Positions 12,089 through 22,748 of a stretch of DNA of 64,000 nt are shown here, in pieces; within the stretch, counting starts at the first letter, position 1; each line of letters starts with the position of its first letter. The translations under genes and the position numbers were made by a program. The notes beneath the pieces were generated by a model. The model was not told where the DNA came from. It did not search any database and saw only the letters and a list, made by a program, of their open reading frames with translations. Location of the stretch: assembly GCA_963693315.1 (NCBI GenBank), contig OY856188.1, positions 151,302,518 through 151,366,517 on the forward strand, in the 5' to 3' direction. This DNA comes from Diogma glabrata (Eukaryota > Arthropoda > Insecta > Diptera > Cylindrotomidae).

Positions 12089-15000
12089 ATTCATCTGAGA
12101 CCAAATTTAATTTGTCTCCTGATCCTTCGGATATTTCATCTACCAATCCCAATAACCTACTAGTACACGATACACTGTTGAACCGAGCTTCAACATCCAC
12201 TTTTATAGAACACCCGTTGAATACTGCTTCTGATACACTGGTACCCCCTCATGATACTAATGTGAAGTTATTGAAACGTACACCCGATCATACTGAACCA
12301 CCACCTTTATGGACCAAAATCAAATCATTCCAACAGCGATTGAATGAGTACTTGAAAATACGCTCAAACATATTTGTCGATTTATTATCCTACTTGAAAC
12401 CTACAACACGCTCTGCACTCCGTTCTCGCATTTATTGGCAACAACGACGTATGTTTAAATCCAAAACCATTTCCTCTATTGTGAAATTGGCAAACGATGT
12501 GAGATCTTATGCCACGGTGTCAATATTGGGTAAACAACATACTGGACTGTTGGATAGCGGAGCGTCTTTGACTGTAATTGGTGGTTATTTTGCTAAAGAG
12601 ATCGTGCAAACTCCAGACCTTCTGACTTACTCATCTGCAGTAGTTCGTACTGCCGATGGCCAAAGACTTGACAAAACGAAGATTTCATTTATGGATTTGT
12701 AAAAACGAAGATTTCATTTATGAACCAAGTCAGAACCCTGGACGTCTTCGTTATCCCGTCTTTAACTCAAGATCTATATCTAGGTATAGATTTCTTTAAC
12801 GCTTTTGGTTTGTTTAACCCGTTATTTAAATTACCTACATTTTCGACTACAGAGTCAGTACTATCAGAGTTGTCTATGGACAATCAAGCACGTTTACAAA
12901 ACACTATTCAGCTTCTACCATCATTTTCAAAAATGGGTCTGGATCGAACACATTTGATAGAACATGTTATTGATGTGGGGACTGCAGCTCCCATCAAGCA
13001 ACGACACTACCCAATATCGCCCGCCATTGAGAGACTGATGGGGGAAGAGTTGGATAGAATGTTATCTCTGGGTATTATAGAAGTTTCTAACAGTCCTTGG
13101 TCAAGCCCGGTGGTTTTAATTCGCAAACCCGGGAAGAATTGTCTTTGTTTGGATAGTAGAAAGGTCAATACAGTTACTAAAAAGGATGCGTACCCCCTTC
13201 CACAGATAGATGGAATCTTGAGTCGTCTGCCACAGAGTAATTTCATTTCCAGTTTGTATCTGAAAGACGCTTTCTGGCAGATACCTCTAGAAAAACACTC
13301 CCGAGAGAAAACTGCTTTTACGGTCCCAGGCAGGCCATTGTATCAGTTCGTAAGAATGCCTTTCGGACTGTGCAATGCGCCGCAAACAATGACTAAATTG
13401 ATGGACCAAGCAATTCCTCCACATCTCAAGTCGTGCGTCTTTGTATACTTGGATGATCTTCTAATAGTTACAGATACCTTCGAGGCCCATCTGAAACTGT
13501 TAGAAGATATCTCCCAGTGTCTTAGAAGTGCGAACTTGACGATAAACGTGAAAAAAAGTAATTTTCTCTTGCCGGAGGTCAAATATTTGGGTTACGTCGT
13601 GGGAGGTGGTAAGCTCAAAATCGATCCTGATAAAACTCAGGCTATATCGGAATTTCCTACACCTCGCACACCCAAACAGATTCGACGCTTCCTGGGTATG
13701 GCGGGTTATTATCGTCGTTTCATATCCGATTTTTCTGCTATGTCCTCTCCAATATCAGATTTGTTGAAGAAAAATACTACGAAATTCGTGTGGACACCAG
13801 AAGCTGAAACAGCATTTGTAAATCTCAAAAATGCTCTCATATCAGCACCAGTCCTCATAAACCCCGACTATACTAAACCCTTTACTCTCCAGTGCGACGC
13901 TAGCAACGACGGTATAGGTTGTGTACTACTTCAGTGTGACATGCACGGTATGGAACACCCCATAGCGTACATGTCCAAAAAACTAAATTCTGCGCAGCGC
14001 AATTACTCAACTAGTGAGAAAGAGTGTCTAGCCGCCGTACTGGGAGTAAAGAAATTTAGAGCGTATGTCGAGGGTCAGGCCTTTAAGATCATAACTGACC
14101 ATGCTTCATTAAAATGGTTAATGCAACAAAAAGACCTTTCTGGTCGATTGGCTCGTTGGAGCTTGAAATTGCAGGGTTATGTCCTTGATATTGAGTACAG
14201 AAAAGGAAATTTAAACATAGTTCCAGACACTCTATCAAGACGTGACTCTGTTGACGTCATTTCTGAATTAGGTCCAGTGCCTGAATTAGATCTTAATTCC
14301 CTTTTCTTCAACCCTTCTCGATATTTGGAATTGGTAAATCTGGTAACCGAAGCAGACGGTACACTGCCTGATCTAAAGGTGATTTCTGGTCGGGTGTTTA
14401 AGCGATTGGCTTGTCTAGATCCCGATGTTCCTTTAGAAGATGAGGTTTGGAAATTGTGGGTACCCGAGGAATGCACTGACGAGTGTATTGCAAGGGCCCA
14501 CAATCCTCCTATTTCATCTCATGGAGGATTAGCAAGAACGCTGTACAATATCCGGAAATTTTACTACTGGCCTCGGATGTATACCCAGGTTAAATCATTC
14601 ATAGGAAATTGCAAGACGTGCAAAGAAATCAAAGCGACAAATGTTCCACTTCGTGCTCCCATGGTGTCACCAATGAAAACCGAACGAGTTGGTCAGCGAT
14701 TATATATCGATATTCTTGGCCCTTACCCTCGCTCAAAGGCCGGGAATATTGCTATTCTTGTGGTGTTAGATCATGTAACTAAATATCCATTTCTATTTCC
14801 TCTACGGAAACTATCTGCTGAACCAATTTGTCAATTATTGGCTACCAATGTATTTTACGTATTTGGTTGTCCAGAAGTAATTGTGTCCGATAATGGGACT
14901 CAATTTAAATCAAAACAGTTTGCAGATTTCTTGGCGAAACACGGAGTGAAATACACATTACTGGCTTTATACTCACCTCAAGCCAACGCTTCTGAACGGG

Positions 15001-15499
15001 TAAATAGAAGTGTTTTGTCCGGTATCCGAGCCTACTTAAAGGAGGAGCATTCTAAATCGCTTGTGCACTACGTTTTTCTCTTCACCAAACTCTTAAATGC
15101 TCCCCCTATTTTGCTATGTTTGGAATACCTGTGACTCATGGTTCATCTTATGATTTACTACGACGACTGAACTGCCTTCATGAACCAGGTGAAACAATTA
15201 TACGTCCTGATTATCTTAACCAGATCCGAATCCGAATCCTGGATTTAACCGCCGAAGCATTTGTCAGGAGCGCTGAAAGATATAATCTGCGAGCTCGAGT
15301 AACTTTATTTAAACCGGGTGATACGGTGTTCCGAAGGAACTTTATTTTGAGTGACGACGGTAAGAAATTATCTGCTAAACTTGCACAGAAGTTTGTTGAA
15401 GCCAGAGTAATAAGGCTAGTAGGTAGCGCTGCCTACGAACTGGAGGACCTGGCTTCCAAACGCAGAGGTGTATACCATTCTAAGGACATTCGAGCCTGA
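12022..15499 (+). pseudogene. Gypsy pol: protease, RT, RNase H, integrase (disabled)
   Basis: Three frame segments make one pol. 12022-12702 has the aspartic protease (LLDSGASLTVIG, nt ~12547). 12720-15134 has RT (LCLDSRKVNTVTKKDAYPLP; YLDD active site at nt ~13448), RNase H (LQCDASNDGIG; YSTSEKECLA), integrase zinc finger (HNPPISSHGG...CKTC) and DDE core (YIDILGP; SDNGTQF; ASERVNRS). 15116-15499 finishes the integrase C-terminus. Lesions: a 28-bp tandem duplication at 12673-12720 inserts a stop and shifts frame between protease and RT; a frameshift lies near 15116; and the first RT catalytic Asp appears as Tyr (SSLYLKDAFWQ, nt ~13250). The copy cannot encode working reverse transcriptase. 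Domain order PR-RT-RH-IN is that of Ty3/Gypsy. Confidence 0.93.
12673..12720 (+). repeat. 28-bp tandem duplication breaking pol
   Basis: AAAACGAAGATTTCATTTAT occurs twice, 28 bp apart, with GGATTTGT between. The first copy reads into an early stop; the protein sequence resumes cleanly after the second copy. A 28-bp unit shifts frame, explaining why protease and RT lie in separate ORFs. Confidence 0.9.
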
Positions 15500-16298
15500 A
15501 AATCTAGAAATAGAGTCTGTTTCAGTAGGACATTGGATAACATTTGACAAATTTTTTTTTGTGTCCCATACATGACTGGTTGACGTTCTTAGTGACCTGA
15601 AGGTGTGAAGGTGATTTCGTTTCAAGATTATAACACAGCTAGTGGCTTCAACTGTGGAGTGTTATTATCGTTCATGAGCTGTGACCGATTTTCTCTCACT
15701 GCGTAATTTCTGCTAGTCAGTTCAACGACTGAAGGTAGTGTTGTCTTGAGTCGCCTGATGGTTCAGATGCCACCCACGTAAATTTCGACTTCACCATTTC
15801 GGATGCGTACATTAGTTGGCCCGGCTAGCTAAGTCGCGAGAAGCATGAGACTCTTATTAGCTCAGGTGTAGGGTTCGAGCCTGATTAATATTAGAACAGG
15901 AGTCTTGTTGGATATATCTTTCAAGGAGTCTGTCCATTGTTATTTCACTTTCCGATCGTGTAGCAAATTGGTTTTGTTTATTTTCGTTGACTTTCGAGTC
16001 TCGGGAACCCCCAGATCTGCCCGGAATCGGGTCTGGAATGTTTTAGTTATCCATCGCTTACCATAGAGTAGAATACCATTTTTCTCGTTACCCCTCCAAA
16101 TTGTTCATCTGTATAGTCGTAGATAATTTATTTCTGCTAAGAATGGGCTGTAAAATACCGATCGGTTTGATTACTAATTTGTAGAACATTGAAGTGCCTC
16201 ACCGTACCAATACGGATACGCAAGATCTATTGGAGACCAGTCTATGCCCTTTTCAACTTCTTTTTGGACGTGAGTTTTCTTCCAAAAAGTACTTGTTC
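15500..16298 (+). other. 3' untranslated region of the Gypsy element
   Basis: No ORF with recognisable content lies between pol and the right LTR; no env gene is visible. No clear polypurine tract immediately precedes the LTR start at 16299 (the preceding bases are AAGTACTTGTTC), which is unusual. A tRNA-Lys-like relic is embedded at 15819-15890. Confidence 0.6.
15819..15890 (+). pseudogene. tRNA-Lys(CTT)-like relic (tRNA pseudogene or SINE head)
   Basis: It opens GCCCGGCTAGCTAAGTCG (acceptor and D-arm of animal tRNA-Lys), continues AGCATGAGACTCTTAT (anticodon stem and loop with CTT) and ends with a perfect B-box GGTTCGAGCC. The 3' acceptor strand is replaced by GATTAATATT and the variable region is altered, so a functional tRNA is ruled out. 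The element's own primer site (31306) is complementary to this same tRNA. Either a tRNA-derived SINE inserted here or primer tRNA was copied into the element. Confidence 0.75.
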
Positions 16299-16457
16299 TG
16301 TAATGGATAGCCTGGGATAACGCCTGAACACAGTGTATTATAGTCTCTGATTTTTTAGTTGTCATTTTGATTAACATAAGTGGCTTGTAATAGTTTTTCA
16401 TCCATCCATCATTGACAGACACATTTTTCTTATAGTCTCAGTAGCTTATAGTTGTTT

Positions 16458-17940
16458 CCCAAGTAGCAAAAATAGTGATTGTCAGTACTTAAAGAAAGAT
16501 TTAAGAAGACTTAAACAAAGCAACGCGCCTTCTTAAAGAAGGATTTAAGTTTGAATTAAGTACAAAAAGGCCCATGTGGGCGGTCCGATAGAACGAATTA
16601 AGAAGCGTATTTTTATCTTATTTGCTTCTTAAATAAGTATGTTATTTTTCAACTCCTTCTTAACTCCAGCTTAACTCTTTCTTAAATCGGTATGTCATTT
16701 TTTTGTTATATACATACTTTCAAAGTCAAAGAGTGACGCAGAATTTTCTATCTCTCTTTATCTATATTAAATTGATTTAAATTAAAGTAATAGACAATGT
16801 TGGAATGAAACAAAAAAATATGACATTTTATGCTGTTTTAAAATTTATTGAAAGAATTGATAAATAAAGAAAAATTATATGTAAGGTTTAAAATCAGTTT
16901 TAAGAAAATATTAGACCGATATTTGCAAACGAAACGAGTTTTATGGTGAAATTGGAACTTCTAGCTTCATTAAAGCTCACGCGCCTCCATGATTTCTCTA
17001 ATTTATTACAATTGTTGAAAATATGCCAAAATACAATGCGCCCAAAATTATATTTTAAATTATTTGTAGATCAAACCCCGACATATTCATGCTCATATCG
17101 TTGTTAGCTATCTAAATATAAGTAAAAATCAAAAATTCGTGCAATATTTAATGTTTATATTTTAACGGAAATTTTTTCAAATTAGTTCTTAAAAATTGCT
17201 GTGTGAAAATATGGCGGAATTTTGTTTTTGCTCAAGTAGAAGGAAAATTCTCAAATTAAGTTCAAATATCTTCTTAATTTAGTATGACACAATACCAAAA
17301 AAGTTGATATTCCTTCTTAATTCGGGAGAAATACCAAGAACGAATATATACTATTTTGGGTATGATTAGTTTTGAACATGTACACTGGAAAAAAAGGTGG
17401 TGCAATCTACAATAAGTTAGTTCAATCAAATTAATTTTGTAGCATGATCTAAAATTAAGAACAACATAAAAAGCATTTGTCTAACGGTAAAACGTTTTGT
17501 CAATCGTATTAAATTGTATATGATGCTACAAAATTGATTTGGTTTAACTAATATTGTAGAATTTACCAACATATTTTTTCAGTGTACATCACTATACAAA
17601 CTTATGGTATGTGACATACCAATATTCGACGTATTAAAGAAGGCACATCATACTGATTTAAAACTTCTAATATACATACCAAATTAAGAAGCCTTTAAGA
17701 ATTCTTTATGCGTGCTCATACATTCCGATTTAAGATGTTGATATGCATACCAAATTAAGAAGTTTTTAAGAATACTTTAAGTGAGATCTTACGTACCGAT
17801 TTAGAACCAAGATGCGAGTACTATTTTAAGAACGATTTAAGAAGCATTAAAGAAATAAAATTTAAAATACCAAAAAACGAATGGATTAAGTTGGAATTAA
17901 GAAATGACATACCAAAGCAATACCAATTTTGCTACTTGGG
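16458..17940. mobile_element. Non-autonomous TIR DNA transposon rich in TTCTTAA motifs
   Basis: Terminal inverted repeats CCCAAGTAGCAAAA (16458) and TTTTGCTACTTGGG (ending 17940) flank 1483 bp without a coding sequence. The flank is TTT on both sides (16455-16457, 17941-17943), and the left LTR shows the empty site as TTTT. The interior holds at least a dozen TTAAGAA or TTCTTAA motifs in both orientations, clustered in the outer ~250-350 bp at each end. A MITE (17383-17584) lies inside. Superfamily is undetermined; a 3-bp duplication would fit PIF/Harbinger but its usual TWA target is not seen. Confidence 0.8.
17383..17584. mobile_element. 202-bp TA-flanked MITE nested in the TIR element
   Basis: CACTGGAAAAAAAGGTGGTG at the left and TATTTTTTCAGTG at the right form inverted ends within a TA-TA flank (17381-17382, 17585-17586). 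Complementarity continues inward for about 70 bp (for example TTTTGTAGCAT against ATGCTACAAAA). TA target and length suggest a Tc1/mariner-type MITE. Confidence 0.75.
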
Positions 17941-18845
17941 TTTCATTTAATTTCATGAACATTAATATTTAATTTTACAACCCCCTAAAATTGACTCACA
18001 CTACGTTTCCATCCGTTTAATTTCACCATACTATTTGAATTTGGATTCTCCATACACTAACCGTGATTAAACAACGAAGTTTCAAACCTCAAAACAGCTG
18101 TGCGTATTTGTCCAATCGTCAACATACAAAGAATTAATATCTTGCTTTGTTAGACATTCGATTTTTTTTTGTATGAGTATTTTCCTTCAAATAACCTTTC
18201 CGTTATGGAACTGAACTTCACTGTAATGCTATTATAGATTATAGTTTTGTAATACCTAAACACCATAAAGTCGATCAAACTTGCATTTAATTCATTCTAA
18301 TTCATTGTTAATTGTTATTGATGTGTCGGAAATGGTTTGTTTCGCAAAATTATTTTTGCATTATTACCAAACAACAAATAGTTTTCTTACTGGAAAAAAG
18401 GTCCTAACATTTATTTGCTTACTGAAAATTAATTGACTTGCATCGGAAATACTGTATTCGAGTTTTTTCGATGTTGAAATTTTTGGCTATATATTGAGTG
18501 ACTGTAACATTTTCACTCTCTTATTCCACTACAATTCATTTCGTACGTTTGACGTCTTTGATAACATATGTCATTTTTTTCATTTTGTAAAATTTGTAAA
18601 ATCTGTTTTGTTCTACAGTGACGTTTTTTGTCTTAAATTTAAGTAGCCAATTTTCATTAATAGAATTAGTTTATTTATGGTGTGTCAAGTTTGTGATGAA
18701 AATTTTATATCGAGAGTCAAACCCAATTACAAGGTAATGTTGATTTTTTTTGATGATGATCTGATACACAGGAAAACCAGCTCAACTGTGATTATATAAA
18801 GCGAGTTGATTCGTTTACATATTAGCCTGTGATACTCTGTCTAAC

Positions 18846-21800
18846 TTTTTTTTTTTTTTTTTAACGGCGTTCATGCTCCATGTAGGAGCGTTGCCAGGCT
18901 AATCAGCTTCGAATATTCACCACGGTCATTCGCAACAGCGACATAATTACCATGGCAGCCGATTTTTTTAAGGTCGTTTATTACGTCAGTCTCCCATTGT
19001 AGTCGTGGTCTACCTCGCGGTCGCCCACTCCCTGGGGTACTAACGTACATTTTTCTAATCATTCCAGACTGTGAATCGGCTCGTAGAAGATGCCCAAACC
19101 AAGCAATCCTATTAGAACGGATACAACCTATTATATCAGGACCCTCAAGAAGGTCTCTGATCTCAAAGTTATATCGGGTTCTATACTCTCCATCGTCTGT
19201 CTTAAGTGGACCAAAAATGTAGCGTAGGATCTTACGCTCAAATACAGACAAATGCGATTCGTCATTTTGTGTAAGGGTCCACGTTTGTGACCCATACATC
19301 ACAACCGGTCTAATCAATGTCTTGTACAACTTGAGCTTGGTGTTAGTTGATACATACGAAGATCCAAGGAGAGGTTTGATTGAGTAGAAAGTTCGATTAC
19401 CTGCAGCGATTCGAGCTTTTATATCTGTAAGTATGCTGTTGTTTGAGTCAAGCATTGATCCCAAATATTTAAAAGATTCAACTCCCTCAATTCGTTCATC
19501 GCCGCACATCAAATCTTTCTTCTCAGCCTCTCTTGAAACATTCATATGTTTGGTTTTATTGTAGTTAATTTGAAGACCAATTTGTCTAGCTCCACTCTCA
19601 AGCGACTTGAAAGTCTCACTCATAACAGCTTCACTTCGGCCGAGGATGACAACATCATCAGCGTATGCAATCATCTGTACTGAGTTTATTGACAAGATAT
19701 TGTTGTTAGTCGGTAGTTTCTTTTGACGGCACACATATTCCAAGGCTAAATTAAAAAGTATAGGAGAGATAGCATCACCTTGTCTCAACCCGGAGTCGAC
19801 TTTAAAAAACCTTGATATTTCGTTCTCTACTCGTACACAGCATTGAGAGTTCTCTACTGTCATTTTGCATAGTGATACCAGTTTACCAGGAATTCCCATT
19901 GACACCAGAGCAGACCATAGAGATTCTCGATCGAGAGAGTCGTAGGCCTGCCTGAAATCAATGAAGAGTTGGTGCACAGGTATGTTGAACTCTCGGCACT
20001 TTTCCAAAATCATCCTTATCGAGAAAAGTGCATCGGTGGTACCTCGGCCCCGCCGGAAGCCACACTGATATTCTCCAAACAGTTGTTCAGCAAAAGGATT
20101 GATTTTGGATAGCAAAATGTAGGAAAAGATCTTATATGCTGTGCAGAGGAGAGCGATTCCTCTGTAGTTTGCACATTGTAGGCGATTACCTTTTTTATGG
20201 ATTGGTGGCATGGCTTCAGTCCTCCATATCATTTGAACAAGTTCAAACAATCTTAAGGATAGAGTTTCACCACCATGTACAATCATTTCGGATGTTATAT
20301 CGTCGATACCAGGTGCTTTATTGCATTTTAATTTTGACAGCGCCGCATCGAATTCCTCTTTGGTGGGTTCGTCTACATGTACCTTTGACGCACGAATAAG
20401 CTTTGCTCGTCGCCCGACTTGTTTCTGGTCACTTAAGTTGAGAAGATTCTCAAAATAAGCGGCCCAAGTATCTAAAATATTTTTAAGGTCTACTTGTAGC
20501 TCCCCATCTTCGTTTTGAATAGCAGTCGATCTAGTTTGACGGCCCTTCTTTAAGGTTTTAACCTGTTGAAAGAAGTTACGCGATTGATGTTCCTTATTGA
20601 AGCTTTCAATCTCCTCACACTTTCTCTTCCACCATTCTCTCTTCGTTCGTCTACATAACTTTGTAACGGCTTGTCTTGCCAGTTTATAGTTCTCTTTCGT
20701 GGACCTGGTGTTGCGTCCTTGTAGACACTTCAGATAGCAATATCTTTTGTATTGAATAGCGTCAAGGCATGCTTGATCCATCCATGGCTTCTGGGAGTTG
20801 TTTTGTGGTCGTCCAAGTATTCCCTCAGCAGCGCTTAAAACAGCATCTTTGAGCAAATACCATGACTTATCGACGTCTCCATTAATGGTTTCTGATTTCT
20901 CCAATGTTTCAGCAATATGGTTTTGATATTTCTCTTCTGTTTCTGCATTCTTTAGTGATGAGATGTTAAAACGTTTCCGTTGATTGAATTTCGGAATGCT
21001 TGGGTTTGGGAAGTGGAACCTTATTTTAGCACATACAAGAAAGTGGTCACTTCCAATGTATGCACCTCTAAAGGATCGTACATCCCGAGCGCTCGAAAAG
21101 AAACGTGCTGTTACTAGCACGTGATCAATTTGATTTCGAGTGTTTCTATTCGGTGAGACCCAAGTCTGCTTATGAATCGATCGGTGCGGAAAGAAAGTAC
21201 TGGCAATTCTCAAATTATTTGATAATGCAAACTCAGTCATTCTCTCACCATTATCATTCGAATTCAAATGCAGACTGTTGGGGCCCACCACATTTCCATA
21301 AGAGATATCTCTTCCAATCTGCCCATTAAAGTCACCAAGAACCATAGTGAAGTCGCGTGTTGGTGTTTGTTTCATAACCTCTCCCAGTGCTATGTAGAAA
21401 TTATCCTTCTCGTCGACGGTCTTAGCTTCAGTAGGTGCATGCACGGCAATAAGAGAAATATTGTTATATGTACCACGTACACGTAGGTAGCAAATCCTCT
21501 CACTGACCGGGATGAATTGTATGCGTGCACCAACAAGAAAGCCAGTTCCAAATTCTCTTCGAGAAGGATGACCACTACAGTATAGAGAGTGACTATCCAA
21601 ATCTTGTTTTCCGATTATTGGCTGTCTAATTTCTTGCAGAGCTATGATATCCATCCCATGCCTCTCAGCCTCTGTTTCTAGACTTATAAGAGCATCAGGA
21701 GCGCTCAGGCTGCGCACGTTCCACGTTCCGATTAGGTAGTCTGGTCCTTTTTCACGTCCAGGTAAAATTCTGTTTTTGTCCAGTTCTGTTTTTCTTTTCT

Positions 21801-22150
21801 GATTTCCAAATTTAACAAATAATTTTTTTTCCGGGGTTAGGGTGTTAACCTTAGGCCCAACCCAAATTGTCGTGAATGGGTCCGTTCTGCATCTTAAGGT
21901 CACCAGAAACAACCTTTTGACACGTTTATATAGCGAGCCGCTTGATCCAAGACAAACGCCCGCTTCAAGCCGCCCCTAACATGGAGAACAGACGCTTGAG
22001 TCGCATTGGTTTTAAGGCGCCAATTCGCCATGATGTACCATGATTGCCTAAGCAGTTTTTACCCTGCTTGTCTCCGGTACACCAACCTAATTCTGTCAGC
22101 ATTAGCCAGGCAGCACGGCGTGGACGTCGAATTTCGGATTTCGCTACCCA
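18846..22150 (-). mobile_element. Near full-length RTE-type LINE with perfect 12-bp TSD
   Basis: The 3305-bp insert lies on the minus strand, with a poly(A) tail seen as poly(T) at 18846-18862. It is flanked by ACTCTGTCTAAC at 18834-18845 and 22151-22162; the left LTR has this site once (8854-8865). Size, single long ORF and short 3' UTR match the RTE clade. It appears full length or close to it, unlike most LINE copies in the window. Confidence 0.92.
18871..21912 (-). CDS. RTE LINE ORF: endonuclease and reverse transcriptase
   Basis: An uninterrupted frame of about 1013 codons. The N-terminal endonuclease has GTWNVRSL, IIALQEIR, LGDFNGQIGR, NQIDHVLV and GSDHFLV (catalytic Asp/His residues present). 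RT follows: KAPGIDDITSEM, NYRGIALL, CGFRRGRGTTDALF, LFIDFRQAYDSL, GLRQGDAISPILFN and the YADD active site. The C-terminus carries WFGHLLRAD and GRPRGRPRLQWE, typical of RTE proteins. The product nicks target DNA and copies its own RNA into it. The listed first codon is TTG; no ATG precedes the endonuclease in this frame as far as I can see, and the frame stays open upstream, so the true start is unresolved. With all catalytic motifs kept and no internal stop, it may still be active. Confidence 0.9.
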   Translation of the reverse strand: MFLVTLRCRTDPFTTIWVGPKVNTLTPEKKLFVKFGNQKRKTELDKNRILPGREKGPDYLIGTWNVRSLSAPDALISLETEAERHGMDIIALQEIRQPIIGKQDLDSHSLYCSGHPSRREFGTGFLVGARIQFIPVSERICYLRVRGTYNNISLIAVHAPTEAKTVDEKDNFYIALGEVMKQTPTRDFTMVLGDFNGQIGRDISYGNVVGPNSLHLNSNDNGERMTEFALSNNLRIASTFFPHRSIHKQTWVSPNRNTRNQIDHVLVTARFFSSARDVRSFRGAYIGSDHFLVCAKIRFHFPNPSIPKFNQRKRFNISSLKNAETEEKYQNHIAETLEKSETINGDVDKSWYLLKDAVLSAAEGILGRPQNNSQKPWMDQACLDAIQYKRYCYLKCLQGRNTRSTKENYKLARQAVTKLCRRTKREWWKRKCEEIESFNKEHQSRNFFQQVKTLKKGRQTRSTAIQNEDGELQVDLKNILDTWAAYFENLLNLSDQKQVGRRAKLIRASKVHVDEPTKEEFDAALSKLKCNKAPGIDDITSEMIVHGGETLSLRLFELVQMIWRTEAMPPIHKKGNRLQCANYRGIALLCTAYKIFSYILLSKINPFAEQLFGEYQCGFRRGRGTTDALFSIRMILEKCREFNIPVHQLFIDFRQAYDSLDRESLWSALVSMGIPGKLVSLCKMTVENSQCCVRVENEISRFFKVDSGLRQGDAISPILFNLALEYVCRQKKLPTNNNILSINSVQMIAYADDVVILGRSEAVMSETFKSLESGARQIGLQINYNKTKHMNVSREAEKKDLMCGDERIEGVESFKYLGSMLDSNNSILTDIKARIAAGNRTFYSIKPLLGSSYVSTNTKLKLYKTLIRPVVMYGSQTWTLTQNDESHLSVFERKILRYIFGPLKTDDGEYRTRYNFEIRDLLEGPDIIGCIRSNRIAWFGHLLRADSQSGMIRKMYVSTPGSGRPRGRPRLQWETDVINDLKKIGCHGNYVAVANDRGEYSKLISLATLLHGA

Positions 22151-22748
22151 ACTCTGTCTAACAGTAAGATAAATAAAACCAAACCATAATTATAGTATTA
22201 AATAAAATAACTAGTTAAAATTAGCGGTGAAGTAATGCAATTCAATTGTACATAAAATTTCTGTGATATCATTGAGAATTAAAAATAACTGTTAAGTAAT
22301 GCAATTCAATTGTACATAAAATTTCTGTGATATCATTTCGAATAACTGAACTGAACTAACTGAACTTATAATTCAACCTTTACAACATAGTCCGGTACAA
22401 TATTCGTATCATCAATTTCAACTTCTACAACGAATATTGGTACAATAGTTACTTCATCATTGGCAACATTGGCAACGAATTCTAGGTATCTACAAACTTG
22501 TGCCTCGCATTTTCAGCGTATTCATCCGTATTTACCAATTTTTTTTCAACATTGATTAACACGAATTTTTGCATCGACTTTTCGACGTGTTCAGCTGTAA
22601 TTGCAAATTTATTCAACGGTTAGTTACCTAAAAATTAACTCAACATAGTTTCTACGTATTCATCCGTAGTTGCAAATATATTCCGCGAATTGCAGCAGTG
22701 TATTATCAAGCTTATTTAACGATTACATTGAATTTTCAACGATTTTTG

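Noticed and set aside
15819..15890. Functional tRNA-Lys gene
   Set aside because: The 3' acceptor strand does not pair with the 5' strand and the variable/T-stem regions are altered.
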